The notes beneath the pieces are model-generated. The model saw only the letters and a list, made by a program, of their open reading frames with translations. It did no database searches and was not told the origin of the DNA. A stretch of DNA of 64,000 nucleotides from the NCBI GenBank assembly GCA_011032825.1, contig JAADJZ010000010.1, positions 1,297,619 through 1,361,618 of the forward strand, written 5' to 3'. Shown here piece by piece: positions 11,314 to 22,699 of the stretch. A program made the position numbers and the translations under genes. How positions within the stretch are numbered: position 1 is the first letter of the stretch; each line of letters opens with the position of its first letter. This stretch comes from Massariosphaeria phaeospora (lineage: Eukaryota > Ascomycota > Dothideomycetes > Pleosporales).

Positions 11314-12275
11314 TTAGTATCGTCGGCGCGGGCCGCGCGGGGGCTCCCTCCGACTGTTCTCGCTGAAGCCGAATCGACCATCCTGGAAGCTACCAGACCG
11401 AGCACCACCATTTGTGTCGTCAACGTCCATGTCATCGAAGGAACGTGGCGGGCCGTGATCGCTGGCATTGTTGGGCCGAAACGGCGCCAAGCCATTGGGT
11501 GTTGGCGTCGTCTTCATGTATACGTAGAGCACTCTGCCGTCGGCCTTCCAAAAATCAGTACTGTTTACTGCTAGATAGGGAGCCTACAAACCTTCTTGTT
11601 GTTGAAAGTAGCGATGATATTATCAGCACCCTCTTTTGTGCCAAGCACCAGTTCCACCATAACAGTCGGGGTAGATGTCAAGAGTCGGCAACTCTGCACT
11701 TCTCCGGCATGGGGCACCATCACAGCCTCGATATCCGCGGATGTGGTTCCCGGAGCAAAGTTGGTGGCTATGACGGTATACGGGCCGCCTGTCGCAACGC
11801 CCTTGATGCTGAAACCGGGCGCGTCAAGGGCATCGTCATCCAGCGCATTATTCCTCAGGGTATTGCGAGCATTGTTGCGGGCATTGTCATGAATGGCAGA
11901 GCGGAATTTGCTGTACGTGCGATCGTTGCGGTCAATCTGAGAAGCTGATGCTGTACGGTTGAGCCGCTTGTTGGGAGGACCGTTCGGGTTGTTGAGCTTG
12001 TGCAGATCGTGCTGCCATTTGCCGTCGATGCTGGGGCTCAGGTTTGGCTTCGCAGAGGCTGACCTCGGTTTCTGCACACCACTGATGCGACTGAGAAGAG
12101 TCGGTTTCTGCGGGTTGTTGTTGTTGCGAGTGTTCGGGAGAGAACCAGCCCCTGTGCTGTTGGCTTTGCGTCCGCGCGAACCTAGAATCTCTTGTGCCAA
12201 AGCCTCCTTCTTTTTCTGCTCGCGCGTCTTCTTGACAAAGTCAGCAAAAGACGTGTTCTTGCTAGCGGTAGCCAT
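11314..12275 (-). CDS. RNA recognition motif (RRM) protein
   Basis: Predicted RNA-binding nuclear protein. Exons 12275-11592 and 11544-11314 give 304 aa. The 47-nt intron (GTTTGT...GGAAG, TACTGAT branch) joins NNKK to ADGRVLYVYMK in the last part of the RRM. Residues 1-40 are Lys/Glu-rich and helical. A low-complexity Asn/Arg region spans 40-160. The RRM runs from about 165 to 240 (PYTVIATNFAPGTTSADIEAVM as strand 1 and helix 1, ending with VLYVYM). The tail is Gly/Arg/Ser-rich and ends PRGPRRRY, an RGG-like RNA-binding tail. The layout of one central RRM with basic flanks recalls mRNA-export adaptors of the Yra1/ALY type, but I cannot assign orthology. Confidence 0.82.
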
Positions 12276-14325
12276 GTTGATAGGGATCGGTGGGAGTGGG
12301 TTGCGGGTGTAGAAAACTCCGGTGACAGAGAGCGCGCGTTGAAGACCTTCAGGCGGGCGGGAAGGCGCGCGCACGGCCCTAGATCCGAGCTTGTCTTAGC
12401 GCCTTGGCGTCGGCAAGCCCTTCTAACGCGCCGTGAAAATCTTCAGTTTTCTGAATCTTCCACTCCCACTCCCTCTCCACAATTCTATGGTAAGTCAACG
12501 TCTCCCACTCCCCTTCCGTGTCCTTATGATGAGAATTCGTGTCGCCCCTATCTTACCTCTCATGGTGATTGATACCCAAAGCCAAATGGGATTTCTGATT
12601 TCTTCAATTTCAACAACCTGAAGCAGCTGCATCGTACGATCCATTGCTGACCCTTTCCATAGTAGTACCCGAGCAGTATGTTCCGTATGTACTTCAGATA
12701 CGATGCGGCTTTGCGAAAGCATGCCTATCCTCGGCGCAGTTCCCTGGTGAAACAGTATGCGTAAAGCTCGGTGGAGCCCGCCGGACACCCGTTCTTCACA
12801 CGTATGCCACATGTGCAGATGTTTGGTCTCGCAAGACTAGCAGCGATTTTCCACACCAGGGACTGCGGCTGAGGTCCTTCTCAAATGTGAGTTCTCTACG
12901 ATCTTCACCTCCCTCTATCTCCGATGATGAGCAAACCTATATACTATCAAATGCCGACCTATTTGTGGGGAATAAACAAGTTCGATTACCTGACGGAGCT
13001 CACCACCACTTCTTTGGAAAGCCCTCACTTGCTGGGATATCTATGGCTGACAACTTCAGGTCGCAAGGATTTCAACCCGCAATTAACCCTCACCTTAGTA
13101 CAGATGATGATGGTGTGTTACCTCCGAATGTAAGCCAGGCCCAAGATCTCCTTTTTTTTTCTCGCTATGATGATGAAATTATATTCCATGCTAGCGCTGA
13201 AGGGATTTTCCCTAATGCTGGATAAACTGTAATGCTTTTCATCTTTCGACTGATTGCTTCAACTTCTGCATGCAAAAGTTTAAACACGTCTCAGTTGATC
13301 CGTTGCTGACTTTTCGCAAGTAGGTCAATTTGTAGAAGGCTTCCCCTAGCCATCATCGCCACCATCGGCCCGAACGCGCCCTACCCATGATATCCAGTGT
13401 TACAAGAGATCCCATGTGTTCATGCTTGATTGCAGCAGCACAGGCTGGTGTAAGTATTCCATTTGCAAGCTCTCGATAGCTTTGTGGTAAAGCTATCTCA
13501 AGCTGTAGGACATGACCATAGTAAGGGAGGCAAGGCAGAGGCTCACGAGAGAGGACTCTAGGCGAAGAAGAGGTCCAGTGCTACTCTCTGGGTAGACATA
13601 GCTGACTGCAGCAGTCCAGTCCAGGCTGAGGTGGTAACATATCTGCAAGTTTTCTATATATTTGTAGTTAGCTATATTAAACTGCAGTATTGCATTATGT
13701 TTTATTTGTTGCCTGGTGCTCCCTATGTGATATTGAGTGTTGCGTAAAGAAAGCGCTAGCAGGGTCTACTATGAACTCGGTATGCTGAACAGGCGTGTCC
13801 TCCCGTATCTTCGTTTTAGATAAGTTTGTCTATCAAAAATTTACCTTGGAAAATTTCTTGCTGAATAACGCTGCTCCTCAATTGTGACTGTGAAATCTGT
13901 TGAAGCCATGCAACAACTCTAGCTTTGGTGGCATAATGTGCAGCAAGTACCTCTGACATAATTCGTTGCCAATGCGCTCCTAGCCGTTCTATTCTACATA
14001 GACATGAACTAGTAGCTAGATACAATAGGACTTTGTAAAGGGAATCGTGAACTATCTACCTGTTAGGAATAGGGCTCAAGTCTATTTTCGTTTGGCAATA
14101 AATTCTGCCAAGAGGGTGTTGTTACATTTACACAGCAGGCCCTATTAACGTGTATCACACAGGAGAACTGGAGTGACGCCTTTCAGAATTGATTCGTATC
14201 AAAATGAGGGGTATATCTGGCTATCTCAATCAGCGATTCGAGCAGCACCCGCCATTACACCTTCGCATCCCCATACCATCCCCTCACCACTCCTTCCACC
14301 AACCAACGTAGCCACATCTCCCCGC
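12276..14325. other. 2-kb gene-poor stretch
   Basis: Between the divergently placed RRM and SFH5 loci. Apart from the weak ORF at 12,644-13,225 I see nothing convincing. The stretch near 13,240-14,160 is moderately AT-rich with only short ORFs. It has neither the strong composition shift nor the transition-type repeat copies of the island beyond 16,010. Confidence 0.5.
12644..13225 (+). CDS. Questionable ORF, 193 codons, non-ATG start
   Basis: An open frame that begins with TTG; its first in-frame ATG lies late, near 13,050. The second half reads like a soluble acidic protein (SISDDEQTYILSNADLF and later HLSTDDDGVLPPN), with no recognised domain. It may be an exon of an unrecognised spliced gene, since GTGAGT near 12,889 could be a donor, or a decayed gene, or chance. 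I list it because it is the only sizeable frame in this 2-kb gap. Confidence 0.22.
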   Translation: MLTLSIVVPEQYVPYVLQIRCGFAKACLSSAQFPGETVCVKLGGARRTPVLHTYATCADVWSRKTSSDFPHQGLRLRSFSNVSSLRSSPPSISDDEQTYILSNADLFVGNKQVRLPDGAHHHFFGKPSLAGISMADNFRSQGFQPAINPHLSTDDDGVLPPNVSQAQDLLFFSRYDDEIIFHASAEGIFPNAG

Positions 14326-15603
14326 CTAATCCTTAAGATTGACACCCTCCCCAATCTCAGTCAACGGCCCCGCACTCCCACCATACACCTTCGGCACGCC
14401 CTGGCCCAGCTCCGCCACAAGCTGCTCCCCGTAACTCACCACGACGAACTTGCTTACCGTCTCCTTGGCCACGAATTTCTTCATCGCTTGGAACATCCAG
14501 CCCATGATGGCTGGCACGTTGACGAAGATCTTGCGCGAGAGCGTCTCGGGGTAGTAGCGGCCGACGACTTCGATGGTTTTCTTGCTGGCGACGCGGACGA
14601 CTGGGGGATGGGGCATTGCTCGTTAGTTTGATGGATGGGTTGGGCGTAGTTTATAGGAGATAGGATAACTGGGTATAAGGAGTCAGAGTACTTACGGGGG
14701 TCGGGCCACAGGAAGGAGACTTGGAGGTAATCGTGGATCTGGAACCCTTGGTAGGGATCGGGCCCTTCGCCGTAGTCGGGAATGGGCTGCGTGGCGTTGG
14801 AGAGGTCAAGTTTCCGAACCGAGCGCTCCATGAGGCCCACGCGCCAGCGGAGGAAGCTATACACGGATATAAGTTAGCATTGCGCACTCGAAAAGAACCA
14901 TCACTTTTGGCACCACCCCGTACAAGTCGTAAAAGGCGCCCGCGTAAACTCACCCCTCTAGATCCCCAAAAGTCTTCCTATTATCCTTCACCGCGCCATA
15001 GATATTAAACGTAGCAACGTCCTTCACATTCACACTATTCGGCACGCCCTGCAGCTCCACAACATAGCCCAACCCGCCGAAGCGCTCGCGGTCAAAACTC
15101 TCCGCCGCGGCGCGCGTGGGGTCGAACTCCTTGCGCCATTTCAGCGTCTCGAGGAGTTGCTCTTTCGCCTTGGGCAGATCGTTTGCGTTGGCGCGCAGGA
15201 ACTTCTGCAGGATCAGCTTGGTATGGAAGGGCGTGGAGGCGGAGAGCGTGACGCCGTAGATTTCGTTGTACTCGGCTTCTTTGGTGAGGGCGCTTATCGA
15301 GGCGAAGAAGGTGGTGAGTGGGTGGTCGGGAGAGGTCTCGGGCCATGTTGGGTTGGTGGTGCTTGTGGCGGCGGGCCCGGTGGCTGCTGGGATGGGCGCT
15401 GCAGCTACGGCTGCGGTGGCTTCTTCGGCTTTGTTTTCTGGGGCCAGTGGGTCCTCTGTTTTTTCTTCAGTTAGAATCGCTGCTGCTGGGACTGGGGCGG
15501 CGGCGGCTCCGGCATTCGTTTCCTGGGACAGGAGCTCTTTCTTCTCGGCTACTCCAGGTGCGGACCCGGTGTTGGTATCCACGTCGTTGGCGTTGGACGC
15601 CAT
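14326..15603 (-). CDS. SFH5: Phosphatidylinositol transfer protein SFH5 (CRAL-TRIO)
   Basis: Sec14-like lipid transfer protein that moves phosphatidylinositol between membranes. Exons 15603-14954, 14856-14696 and 14600-14326 give 361 aa. The introns are 97 and 95 nt (GTGAGT...TATAG and GTAAGT...CCCAG; CTAAC branches), longer than others here. Residues 1-85 are an Ala/Glu/Pro-rich linker. The CRAL-TRIO N-region follows (LILQKFLRANANDLPKAKEQL). The lipid-binding domain carries FLRWRVGLMERSV, PIPDYGEGPDPYQGFQIHDY, ASKKTIEVVGRYYPETLSRK and FVNVPAIMGWMF. These blocks are diagnostic of SFH5 rather than Sec14. It is the last intact gene before the transposon island, which begins 407 bases upstream of its start codon. 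Confidence 0.92.
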
Positions 15604-16010
15604 GGTGAACGATCTATTGAGTGGCAAGTTGGTGTGAGCGGGTCCTATGCATGTGAAGACGTGATTTGTTTATTTTGCCTGGTGTTTGGGAAAGCCCTTT
15701 TCAAATGCTCCGATATCTCCGACCTCGCCCGCGCGGGAGTTGATGATCGGAGCAAGCATGTGACTGGTACTTTCTTGGAAGGCTAACCAGCTTTCGGCTG
15801 CAACAAGAGAGATATTACACAGAAATTTCGGCAAGACAGAACACACTCAATGACTTCAGGTTTCTCTACCACATGTATCCGCACGATCGCTGTTAGTCGC
15901 CATGGCCTTGAAAACGTGTTGCAGTTAGAACAGAACGATGGGACTTACCCATACTCCTAATAGCTGTTGAAAGAGCACATACGAGTGATAAAGTGTTTGA
16001 ACAATAACTA
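15604..16010. promoter_or_regulatory. SFH5 upstream region, edge of transposon island
   Basis: 407 bases of balanced composition between the SFH5 start and the first transposon terminus. They must contain the SFH5 promoter. The TA dinucleotide at 16,009-16,010 is the likely target duplication of the first pogo-like element. Confidence 0.5.
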
Positions 16011-17086
16011 ACGTATTCCATCATCGAGCTGGTCAAAAATGCTTGGCAGCACCAACTACGCCTCTTTTATTTTATTGCTATTAAACAAGAAGCCTACGTA
16101 CGTTGTGCTTACATTAAATTTAGAAAATATTTTTGTATTTTTCTTGCACGTGTGCGCGTTATGCTTAGTTTTGCTGCAGTTTCTACAGCGCTGTATAGCT
16201 AGTTAAGCTAGTTTTTAACTACTACTACTAACGTAATCTACTACTAAAAGCAACAAACTACTAAGAGCAACAAAATCTGCTAAGGCTGCTACTTCTTTTA
16301 TTATCTTGTTATGCTTCAACTAAACAACGCGTTATTATAGCAAAACAAAAAAAAGCTTTAGATTGCCTTTGCAGCCTTTTAAGCTAGCTAATTTTAAAGC
16401 TATTAAGCTACTACTACTGCTTTTAACGTTAATTACTATACTTTTTCTAAACGCGCTAAAGAAACTTTATTTTGCTTTAAATTACTTGCTAACGGCTATA
16501 AGCTTACAGCAACTAAAAAGCAAACAATTGTTTAATATATACTTAACTTTAATTCGCAAGAATTCGCGCTTCGGCTGTGTAAAGTAGTAGATATAGCTAA
16601 TAAAGTGCTAGGTGTACGTAGTAGAAAGCTAGTTAGCAAATACTAAGCTAAAAAATTCGTAACGCGTTTAGATTAGCTTAAGATAGCGTTTAATTGAGCA
16701 AAGAATTGCTAGAGAATACTCTAGAAGAATCTAAAAACAATTAGCGCGTAGTTTAAGCTAGTAGAGAACACTAAAGCTAAGTACAGCGTTTACAATAATA
16801 ATATATACAACTTTAACAAAACTAGCTTTTAAATAAGTGTTATTAAGTTTATAAAAGTCGTTACAAGCTTTTAAAAACGTACTCAACTTAATTTTATCTA
16901 GCTAGGCAATCGAGAGTAAGTAATAGTTATTCAAAGCATTTGCGCCGCAAAGTACGCGATCTCGCTATTTATTATCTACAAAAAGCGCGTTTACATTTTA
17001 GCATAGTACAAAAAGAACTTTATACCTAGCAATTAAAAGCTTTTAGTTTCTAAGAACAGCTAAACAAACAACGCTTTTAGTTTTAA

Positions 17087-17413
17087 GTACGCTAGCGAAT
17101 AAGTAGAAAGTACTTATTGTTGAGTATAAGTTAAGTTAAAGTCGCATAAACCTAGAGTTAAAGTTAAGTTAAAGTAATTAAAGCGTAGGTTAAAGTTAAG
17201 TTATAGGTACTACTTTTAGGTTAATAAACTTATTATAACTAGCTGTTATAATTATAAAGAGAAAATATATTAAAATATAAAATTGTAGAGGTTTGTGCTA
17301 ACTTAACTTATACCTACGCTAAAACGTTTTAGCGTAGGTATAAGTTAAGTTAGCACTAGAGTTTTACGTAAGCTAACTTAACTTTAACTTAACTTATACT
17401 TATTTACTATTTT
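17087..17413. mobile_element. 327-bp MITE, copy 1
   Basis: Non-coding 327-bp element inserted in transposon A. It is flanked by an 8-bp direct repeat AGTTTTAA (17,079-17,086 and 17,414-17,421); the corresponding site is uninterrupted in copies B and C. It is rich in TTAAGTT/TTAAAGTT units and holds a central perfect palindrome. The second copy at 35,150-35,476 has exactly the same length. An 8-bp duplication would suit hAT-type mobilisation, but the ends show no clear hAT signature. Confidence 0.82.
17295..17356. repeat. Perfect 62-nt palindrome in the MITE
   Basis: Two 31-nt arms with no mismatch, starting GTGCTAACTTAAC and meeting at AAAACGTTTT. The copy in the second MITE (35,358-35,419) keeps the structure with two substitutions in one arm. 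Confidence 0.95.
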
Positions 17414-18230
17414 AGTTTTAAGTAGTTAAAGTATTTTAACGTGCATACAAAAGCGCGTTAGGTAGAGAAGTATTAGCTACTTATTTTAAACGGCTATAAA
17501 AGCTACTAATCTTAGGATTTTAAAAACTATTGCTTTAAAAACAAAATTTTTACGCTTTGCATGCTAGCTTATTTATTCTATATTCTTTAGCTACTAAATG
17601 TAGTTTGCTTTTCGCTGCTAAAGCTAAAGTACTCTTAACGCATTTAGAACTTAGCGCGCTAGCGCGTTTTTTATATTAACAAAAAAAGCTTTCTGCTAGC
17701 TTTTAGAAGCGCGTTTTTTAAAGTGTTTACAACAAAAAACTGCAAAAAAGCTTTTAAAGCTTTAAAGCTAGTTTCTATTAACGCGTAGGTAGTTTTTAAT
17801 TATTTTAAAGTATAGCTATGTACTCTACTACTACTTCTCGCACTAGAAACGTCGTAGCAGTTAAAAACTCTAAGCAATACGCTTAAATTTAGATCGCAAT
17901 TAAAGCTAGTACGCGATTTTATTACTAGATTGCTAACTTTAGCGCAAAGCAGCTTCTTTTAGCTTGTAAAAAGAGCTAAATTAATGCTGCATTAGAACGC
18001 GCTTAAGAACTACCGTATTAAAAAGCTTAAAAATCAATTAGCAGAGATAACTAAGCAGAAATTGCGCAAACGAAAGCGAATTTAAATAGGTAGTACGATA
18101 GAGTATAGTAATAGATTAGCGCAAGTAGCTGCTAAAGCGTTTACAGCGCTTTAGCTATCAAAGAAAGCGCGTAGTAAAAAGAGTTAAGAAAAAGCACAAC
18201 TAGCTTTACAGCGCTGTAGAAATTGTAGTA

Positions 18231-20340
18231 ACGTATTCGTACGCGTAATGCACGAATTCGCGTAATACACGCGAAACACTAAAATACAACAAACTCTATT
18301 GTTTTTAACACGCAACAACTCTACTAATATAAACTTAATACAAGCTGCAATTAAAAAAATTAAATTGCAAAAACTAAAAGAAAATTTTTTATATACAGAA
18401 ATTGCTACTAAACATAGTATTATACGCTTTACTTTAAGCTAAAAACACTAAAGCCTAACACGCTCTAGAACTTCTAAGAACTTTAACTAATAGAAACTTA
18501 GCTTACAACAAGAGTAGAAGCTTGTATAGTATATTAAAGAATTATCAAAGAAACATATACTTTCTACAAGAGAGATAATACGAAATTTCGCATTAACAAT
18601 AGCTTAGAAGCTAGTTAGTAAAAGCTAAGTTACGCGCTTTATTAACTAGCACAGCATTTATTTTATATTACAATAGATAGTTAGCATGAATAGCAATCGC
18701 TACAAAGCTAATTTAAAAAACAAATATTGCTTCTATTTTCAGCTTCTACATAGCAAGATTGATTAATATTAAATAAATTCTTGTTATACGTATAATATAG
18801 ATAAAAAAAGCTTTATAATTAGTATTGTAAGTAGATTAAAAAAAATATTTAGCTAACGAATGTAGAAGAAGAAAAAAGTTAGAGTATTTCTTTAGAATAA
18901 AAGCTGCGCATAGATTACACTTCTAGCATGTATATGCGCTAATAGAACTACTTTGCTTTTAAGCTTTATCTATAAAGCTGCTAACAAAAGCATTTTATTA
19001 AGCTAGGTAAACGATATCTAGGCAAGAAAATATTTAGTTTTTATTACTTTATTACTTTCTAGCTAGACGAACAACGATATTGAACTTGCTTAGCTTAAGC
19101 AAGTATTTAATTGCTGTACAAAAAAAAAAACCTAACGATTCTATTAACTTTTAATTCTAGATAGCTACGGATTCTATATTACTATAGATTTTATCAACTA
19201 CTGTAATTAGAACAAGATTTTTTTTGCTATTCTACTTTCTTATTTAACTTATACGCTTTAGCTACTTAATGTAGCAATATTTAAGCTTTTATCAACAGCT
19301 TACTTAGCAAAGCTATTAGAATACTTTTATAAAAGCTAAGGCCTAGCTTCTATTACTAAAAGCAATTTCTTTTCTCTATTCTAGAATGCGTAGAAAGCTT
19401 TCTTTAAAAAATTAACTATTCTTAGCTCTTTTAGAGCTATAGGCATATTACTACCTAATTCTAAGCCTATTCTTAATAGGTTTACGTAGAATAAAGAATT
19501 AGGCAATAGCCTTTTATTAGAGCTTAGCAATTATAACTAAAAAAAAATAGATAAGCTTGTACAATTAGTAGTAAAGAATTAAAGTAGTTAAAATACACAA
19601 AAGCTTCGCTAATCGCTTTACTACTTATTTGTTTAGAATAAGCTACTTAAGCATAAAATAAATAGAATTAAGCAAGCGCTATCTATTAAAAAAAAGCGCA
19701 AGAAAAAAAGCAAAGCTCTAGATTTTTAACAGCGCTAAGAATATTATAGTAGAGCAGTTTTCTAGTTACTAAGGAAAATAAAAAAAGCACGTGTTTGTTA
19801 ATCTGTTAGAGAGCAAAAGAAAAAAAAGTAGTAGCTTTAAAAAGCAGAGATAGCAGAGCTAAATAAAGCAGCTAAGCTATATAAAAAGAAAATTGCAAAA
19901 GAAAAGCGTATAGCGCGGAAAGTAGCTAAAGTAGCTAGAAAGAAAAAGAAAGTAGAAAAAGCAGCAAAGCGCGCTCGCTAGAAAAAAGCTCGCAACGCTA
20001 CAAAAGCTCTACAATTTTTTTAAAAAAGTAAAAAAAAAGCTTTGCAGCTATTTCTACAAAGCAAAAAGTATTACAAACGTAGCGTTAATACTAAAAATGC
20101 TGCAAAGGCCTTAGAGAGTGTATTTGCTATTCTAGCTATTTTAACGCGTTGCGGTCGCAGCGTTAAGTTTCTAGATAAATATAAGTAGCGCAAATTAATC
20201 GCAAGTATTAATATAGTACTTTGCTAAAAATTCTTATAATAATATTAATTGTAGCTAGCTCTATTGCTTTATTGCTAGTAGAACGTTTATAGTGTTTCGC
20301 GTGCATTACGCGAATTCGTGCATTACGCGCACGAACACGT
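18231..20340 (+). mobile_element. Pogo/Fot1-like transposon P2 (nested in A)
   Basis: 2,110-bp element with inverted repeats of about 50 bp starting ACGT(A/G)TTCGT(A/G)CGCGTAATG, flanked by TA (18,229-18,230, 20,341-20,342). Removing it with one TA gives the uninterrupted sequence GTAATAC seen in copy B, an exact empty site. The insertion splits the zinc-knuckle codons of element A. The body reads as a DDE transposase of the tigger/Fot1 type: a YNMDKKSF-like segment near 18,790-18,830 and an ILDSYGF-like segment with the second acidic residue near 19,160. Many RIP stops. Confidence 0.85.
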
Positions 20341-21121
20341 TAATACAAGGCACAATGCCCGAACCTACCAAAAGAATACAAAAAAAGCTTTTAAATTAGA
20401 TGCTAGCACGACGTACGTAGGCTTTTTGTTTGATAGTAATAAAATTAAAAATGCGTAACATAAGTTGGTGCTGCTAAGCTTTTTTGTTGCTTTTGGTAGT
20501 TTGTTGCTTTCGGTAGTAAATTACGTTACAAGCTTTTTTTAATTACTAAAGCTTTGCAAACGCTTTAGTAGCTACTTAAGCTACTACTTTACTATACTCT
20601 ATTGTACTACTATGCTAGATATACTTGCGTTTGCGCATTTTTCTTTTAGTTATTACTGCTAATTGCTTTTCAAGCTTTTTATTGCGAGCAGCAAAAAGCG
20701 CGTTTTAATGTAGCATTAGCTTACTACTTTTTATAAACTAAAAAAAGCTAGCTTGCGTAGTAACAAGCAATTAAGTAAAAAAATTGCGTATAAGCTTTAA
20801 CTAAAATCTAAACTCGTAAGTATTGCTTAGAGTTTTTAACTACTACGGCGTTTCTAGGAAAAAAAGTGCTAATAGAGTACGCAGCTATACTTTAGAGCAA
20901 TTTAATACTACTTGCGCGTTAATAGAAACTAGCTCTAACGCTTTAAAAACTTTGCAGTAGTTTGTCTTTGTAAACACGTTAAAAAACGCGTTTTTAAAAG
21001 TAAAAAAAAAGCTTTTTTTGTTAGTATAAAAGACGCGTTAGCGTGCTAAGTTTTTAACGCGTTAAAAGTACTTGCGCTTTAGTAGCAAAAAGCAAACTAC
21101 GTTAAGCAGCTAGAAAATATG

Positions 21122-21299
21122 CGATAAGTAAAGTTAAACTAGCAAATAAGTAAAAGTTAAGTTAAAATTAAGTTGCTTTTTTTATAACTTTAACTTAACT
21201 CTATTTATATACTTAATCTTTTAACGCTAGTACAAAATTATAGCTAAATTAAGTTGCATAAACTTTAAGTTAAAGTTAAGTTATCTTGCATAGGCTTTA
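21122..21299. repeat. TTAAGTT-rich element, left part
   Basis: A non-coding stretch of repeated AAGTTAAGTTAAAGTTAAG units that resembles the MITE in composition but does not align along its length. It is interrupted at 21,299 by gypsy G1 (TSD CTTTA) and seems to continue at 35,588 to about 35,640. Ends not defined. Confidence 0.45.
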
Positions 21300-21520
21300 T
21301 GTAAAACCGAATAGCTTTACGTAGTTACTTTTTTTTAATTAATAGCTACTATAGGCTATAATAGGCTAGACTAGTTCTTTGCAAAGCTTTTAAAAGTACC
21401 TCGCATTGAATTGCTACTAAAATAGTAGTTCGTTTCTTTTATACAAATATACTATTTTTATTACTATACTATTAATCTATTTTAAGTATTATTAAACTTA
21501 CAATTAAGTATAGTTTTACA
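21300..21520 (+). repeat. 5' LTR of G1-left
   Basis: 221 bp, TGTAAAAC...GTTTTACA. It matches the 3' LTR at 35,027-35,582 once the MITE is removed, and matches the G1-right LTR (53,116-53,336) in reverse, with transitions only in what I compared. Confidence 0.9.
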
Positions 21521-22699
21521 TTCAAATCGCTTTATTAAAATACTTTTAATAAATCGATTACCTCGTTTACAATATTTGATTAATTTAACAATTAAGCTAC
21601 GTTGCTTTTAGAACACCTAGATAAAAGTTCTATTATGCAACTAAGCACTTCTCAACTTCTAGTCGTAAATAAAACTAAATAGAATAAAAATGCTAATAAA
21701 AAAGTTTAGATTAGTAATAGTGCTAGCGTTCTAAAGCGTAGTTGCGCTTTTAGCGCCGAACTAAGCTAGAATAACCTAGTTCGCTTCAAGAAAAATTCTA
21801 ACACTTTACTTTTAAACAATAAAAATAACAACGCACTATTAAAGCTCTTTACAAAGAAAGCTTTTAACAAGCTAAAAACTTAGTAGTAGAATAAGCAAAA
21901 CTATATAGAACTTATTTGTTTTAAAACGTTAAAGGTTTTATACTAAAACGAAAACAAAACAGCGTTTGCTAAAGCTATTAAGCAACTAGTCGTGCTAGCA
22001 CTTGCTTAAACTATTTTTAACTAGGTTAATTTGCTTCGCTTTAAGCTACTGCACTGCTATTTGAAAAAAAATTGCGCAAACTACAACTAATAAGTTTGCA
22101 ATTGCAAAAGCTACTACACAAAAAGTTTTAACTTCTTTAGCAAACTTTAAAAAGGTTTTTTTTAAATTAACGTACGTTACTTAAAACTTTTGTACACTTT
22201 AAAAAACCTATAAAATTTGTAAAAAAATGCGATTTTTTTTATAGTTTTCTACTTAGGCATTGCTTAAAAAACAAATTTTAAGTGCTTTAAGCACTTTTAA
22301 AAAACGTAAGTAGTAAGTATACAATTCTATTAAAGCTTTACGTTAAAAGCTATTTTAAACTTTTTATAACTTACTTCTACTTTTTTTACTTTTTTAAACT
22401 AAAATTAACTAAACAAGTTTATTTAGCATAGCAGCAAGCTTTACCGCAGTACTTTTTAAAAAAGTAAAAAAAAAACTACGTTACTTTTTGCTGCAAAGTT
22501 ACACTACTTTTTACTAAGTAAAGCAAAAAGCTAATTAAATCTATTGTAACTTCTAATAGAATAGCAAGATCTAAAAGAAAATTAAAAAAAACAAAAAGCA
22601 AGCCGCGTCGCTAACAGGACATAGATTAACTTATTCTAATGCCAAATAGCACAAAAAAGAACTTAACGGCCGCTTTAACCCTAAAAGAAGTGATAACAA

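Larger units (their letters stand above)
16231..20526 (+). mobile_element. Pogo/Fot1-like transposon A, interrupted twice
   Basis: Tc1/mariner-superfamily DNA transposon flanked by TA (16,229-16,230 and 20,527-20,528). Its terminal inverted repeats start ACGTAAT(C/T)TACTAC and contain two copies of a 17-bp unit (CTAC..AAAGCAACAAA). The body reads as a degraded DDE transposase related to copies B and C, which have different ends, so A is a sister family. It carries the MITE at 17,087-17,413 and element P2 at 18,231-20,340; without them it is about 1.85 kb, the usual Fot1 size. Confidence 0.85.
16011..21121 (-). mobile_element. Pogo-like element D, truncated and interrupted
   Basis: The oldest recognisable layer at the left edge. 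The right terminus of the element (minus orientation) lies at 16,011 and begins ACGTATTCCATCATCG after a TA. The element is present as 16,011-16,230 and 20,527-21,121, split by element A at a TA; joining the two restores alignment with the transposase C-terminus of copies B and C. Read on the minus strand it shows a CRNC...H..C zinc-knuckle relic. Its 5' half is missing: at about 21,121 it stops against a TTAAGTT-rich element. Confidence 0.72.

Noticed and set aside
13816..14025. 69-codon minus-strand ORF
   Set aside because: No start context, splice partner or recognisable sequence; looks random.
16363..16587. 74-codon plus-strand ORF in the AT-rich island
   Set aside because: It lies inside element A near the transposase start, is Leu/Lys-rich from AT bias, and the homologous stretch in copies B and C has stops.
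21122..21299. Telomere-like TTAAGTT/TTAAAGTT tandem units
   Set aside because: The units are irregular, not TTAGGG or a RIP derivative of it, and occur inside MITE-like elements.
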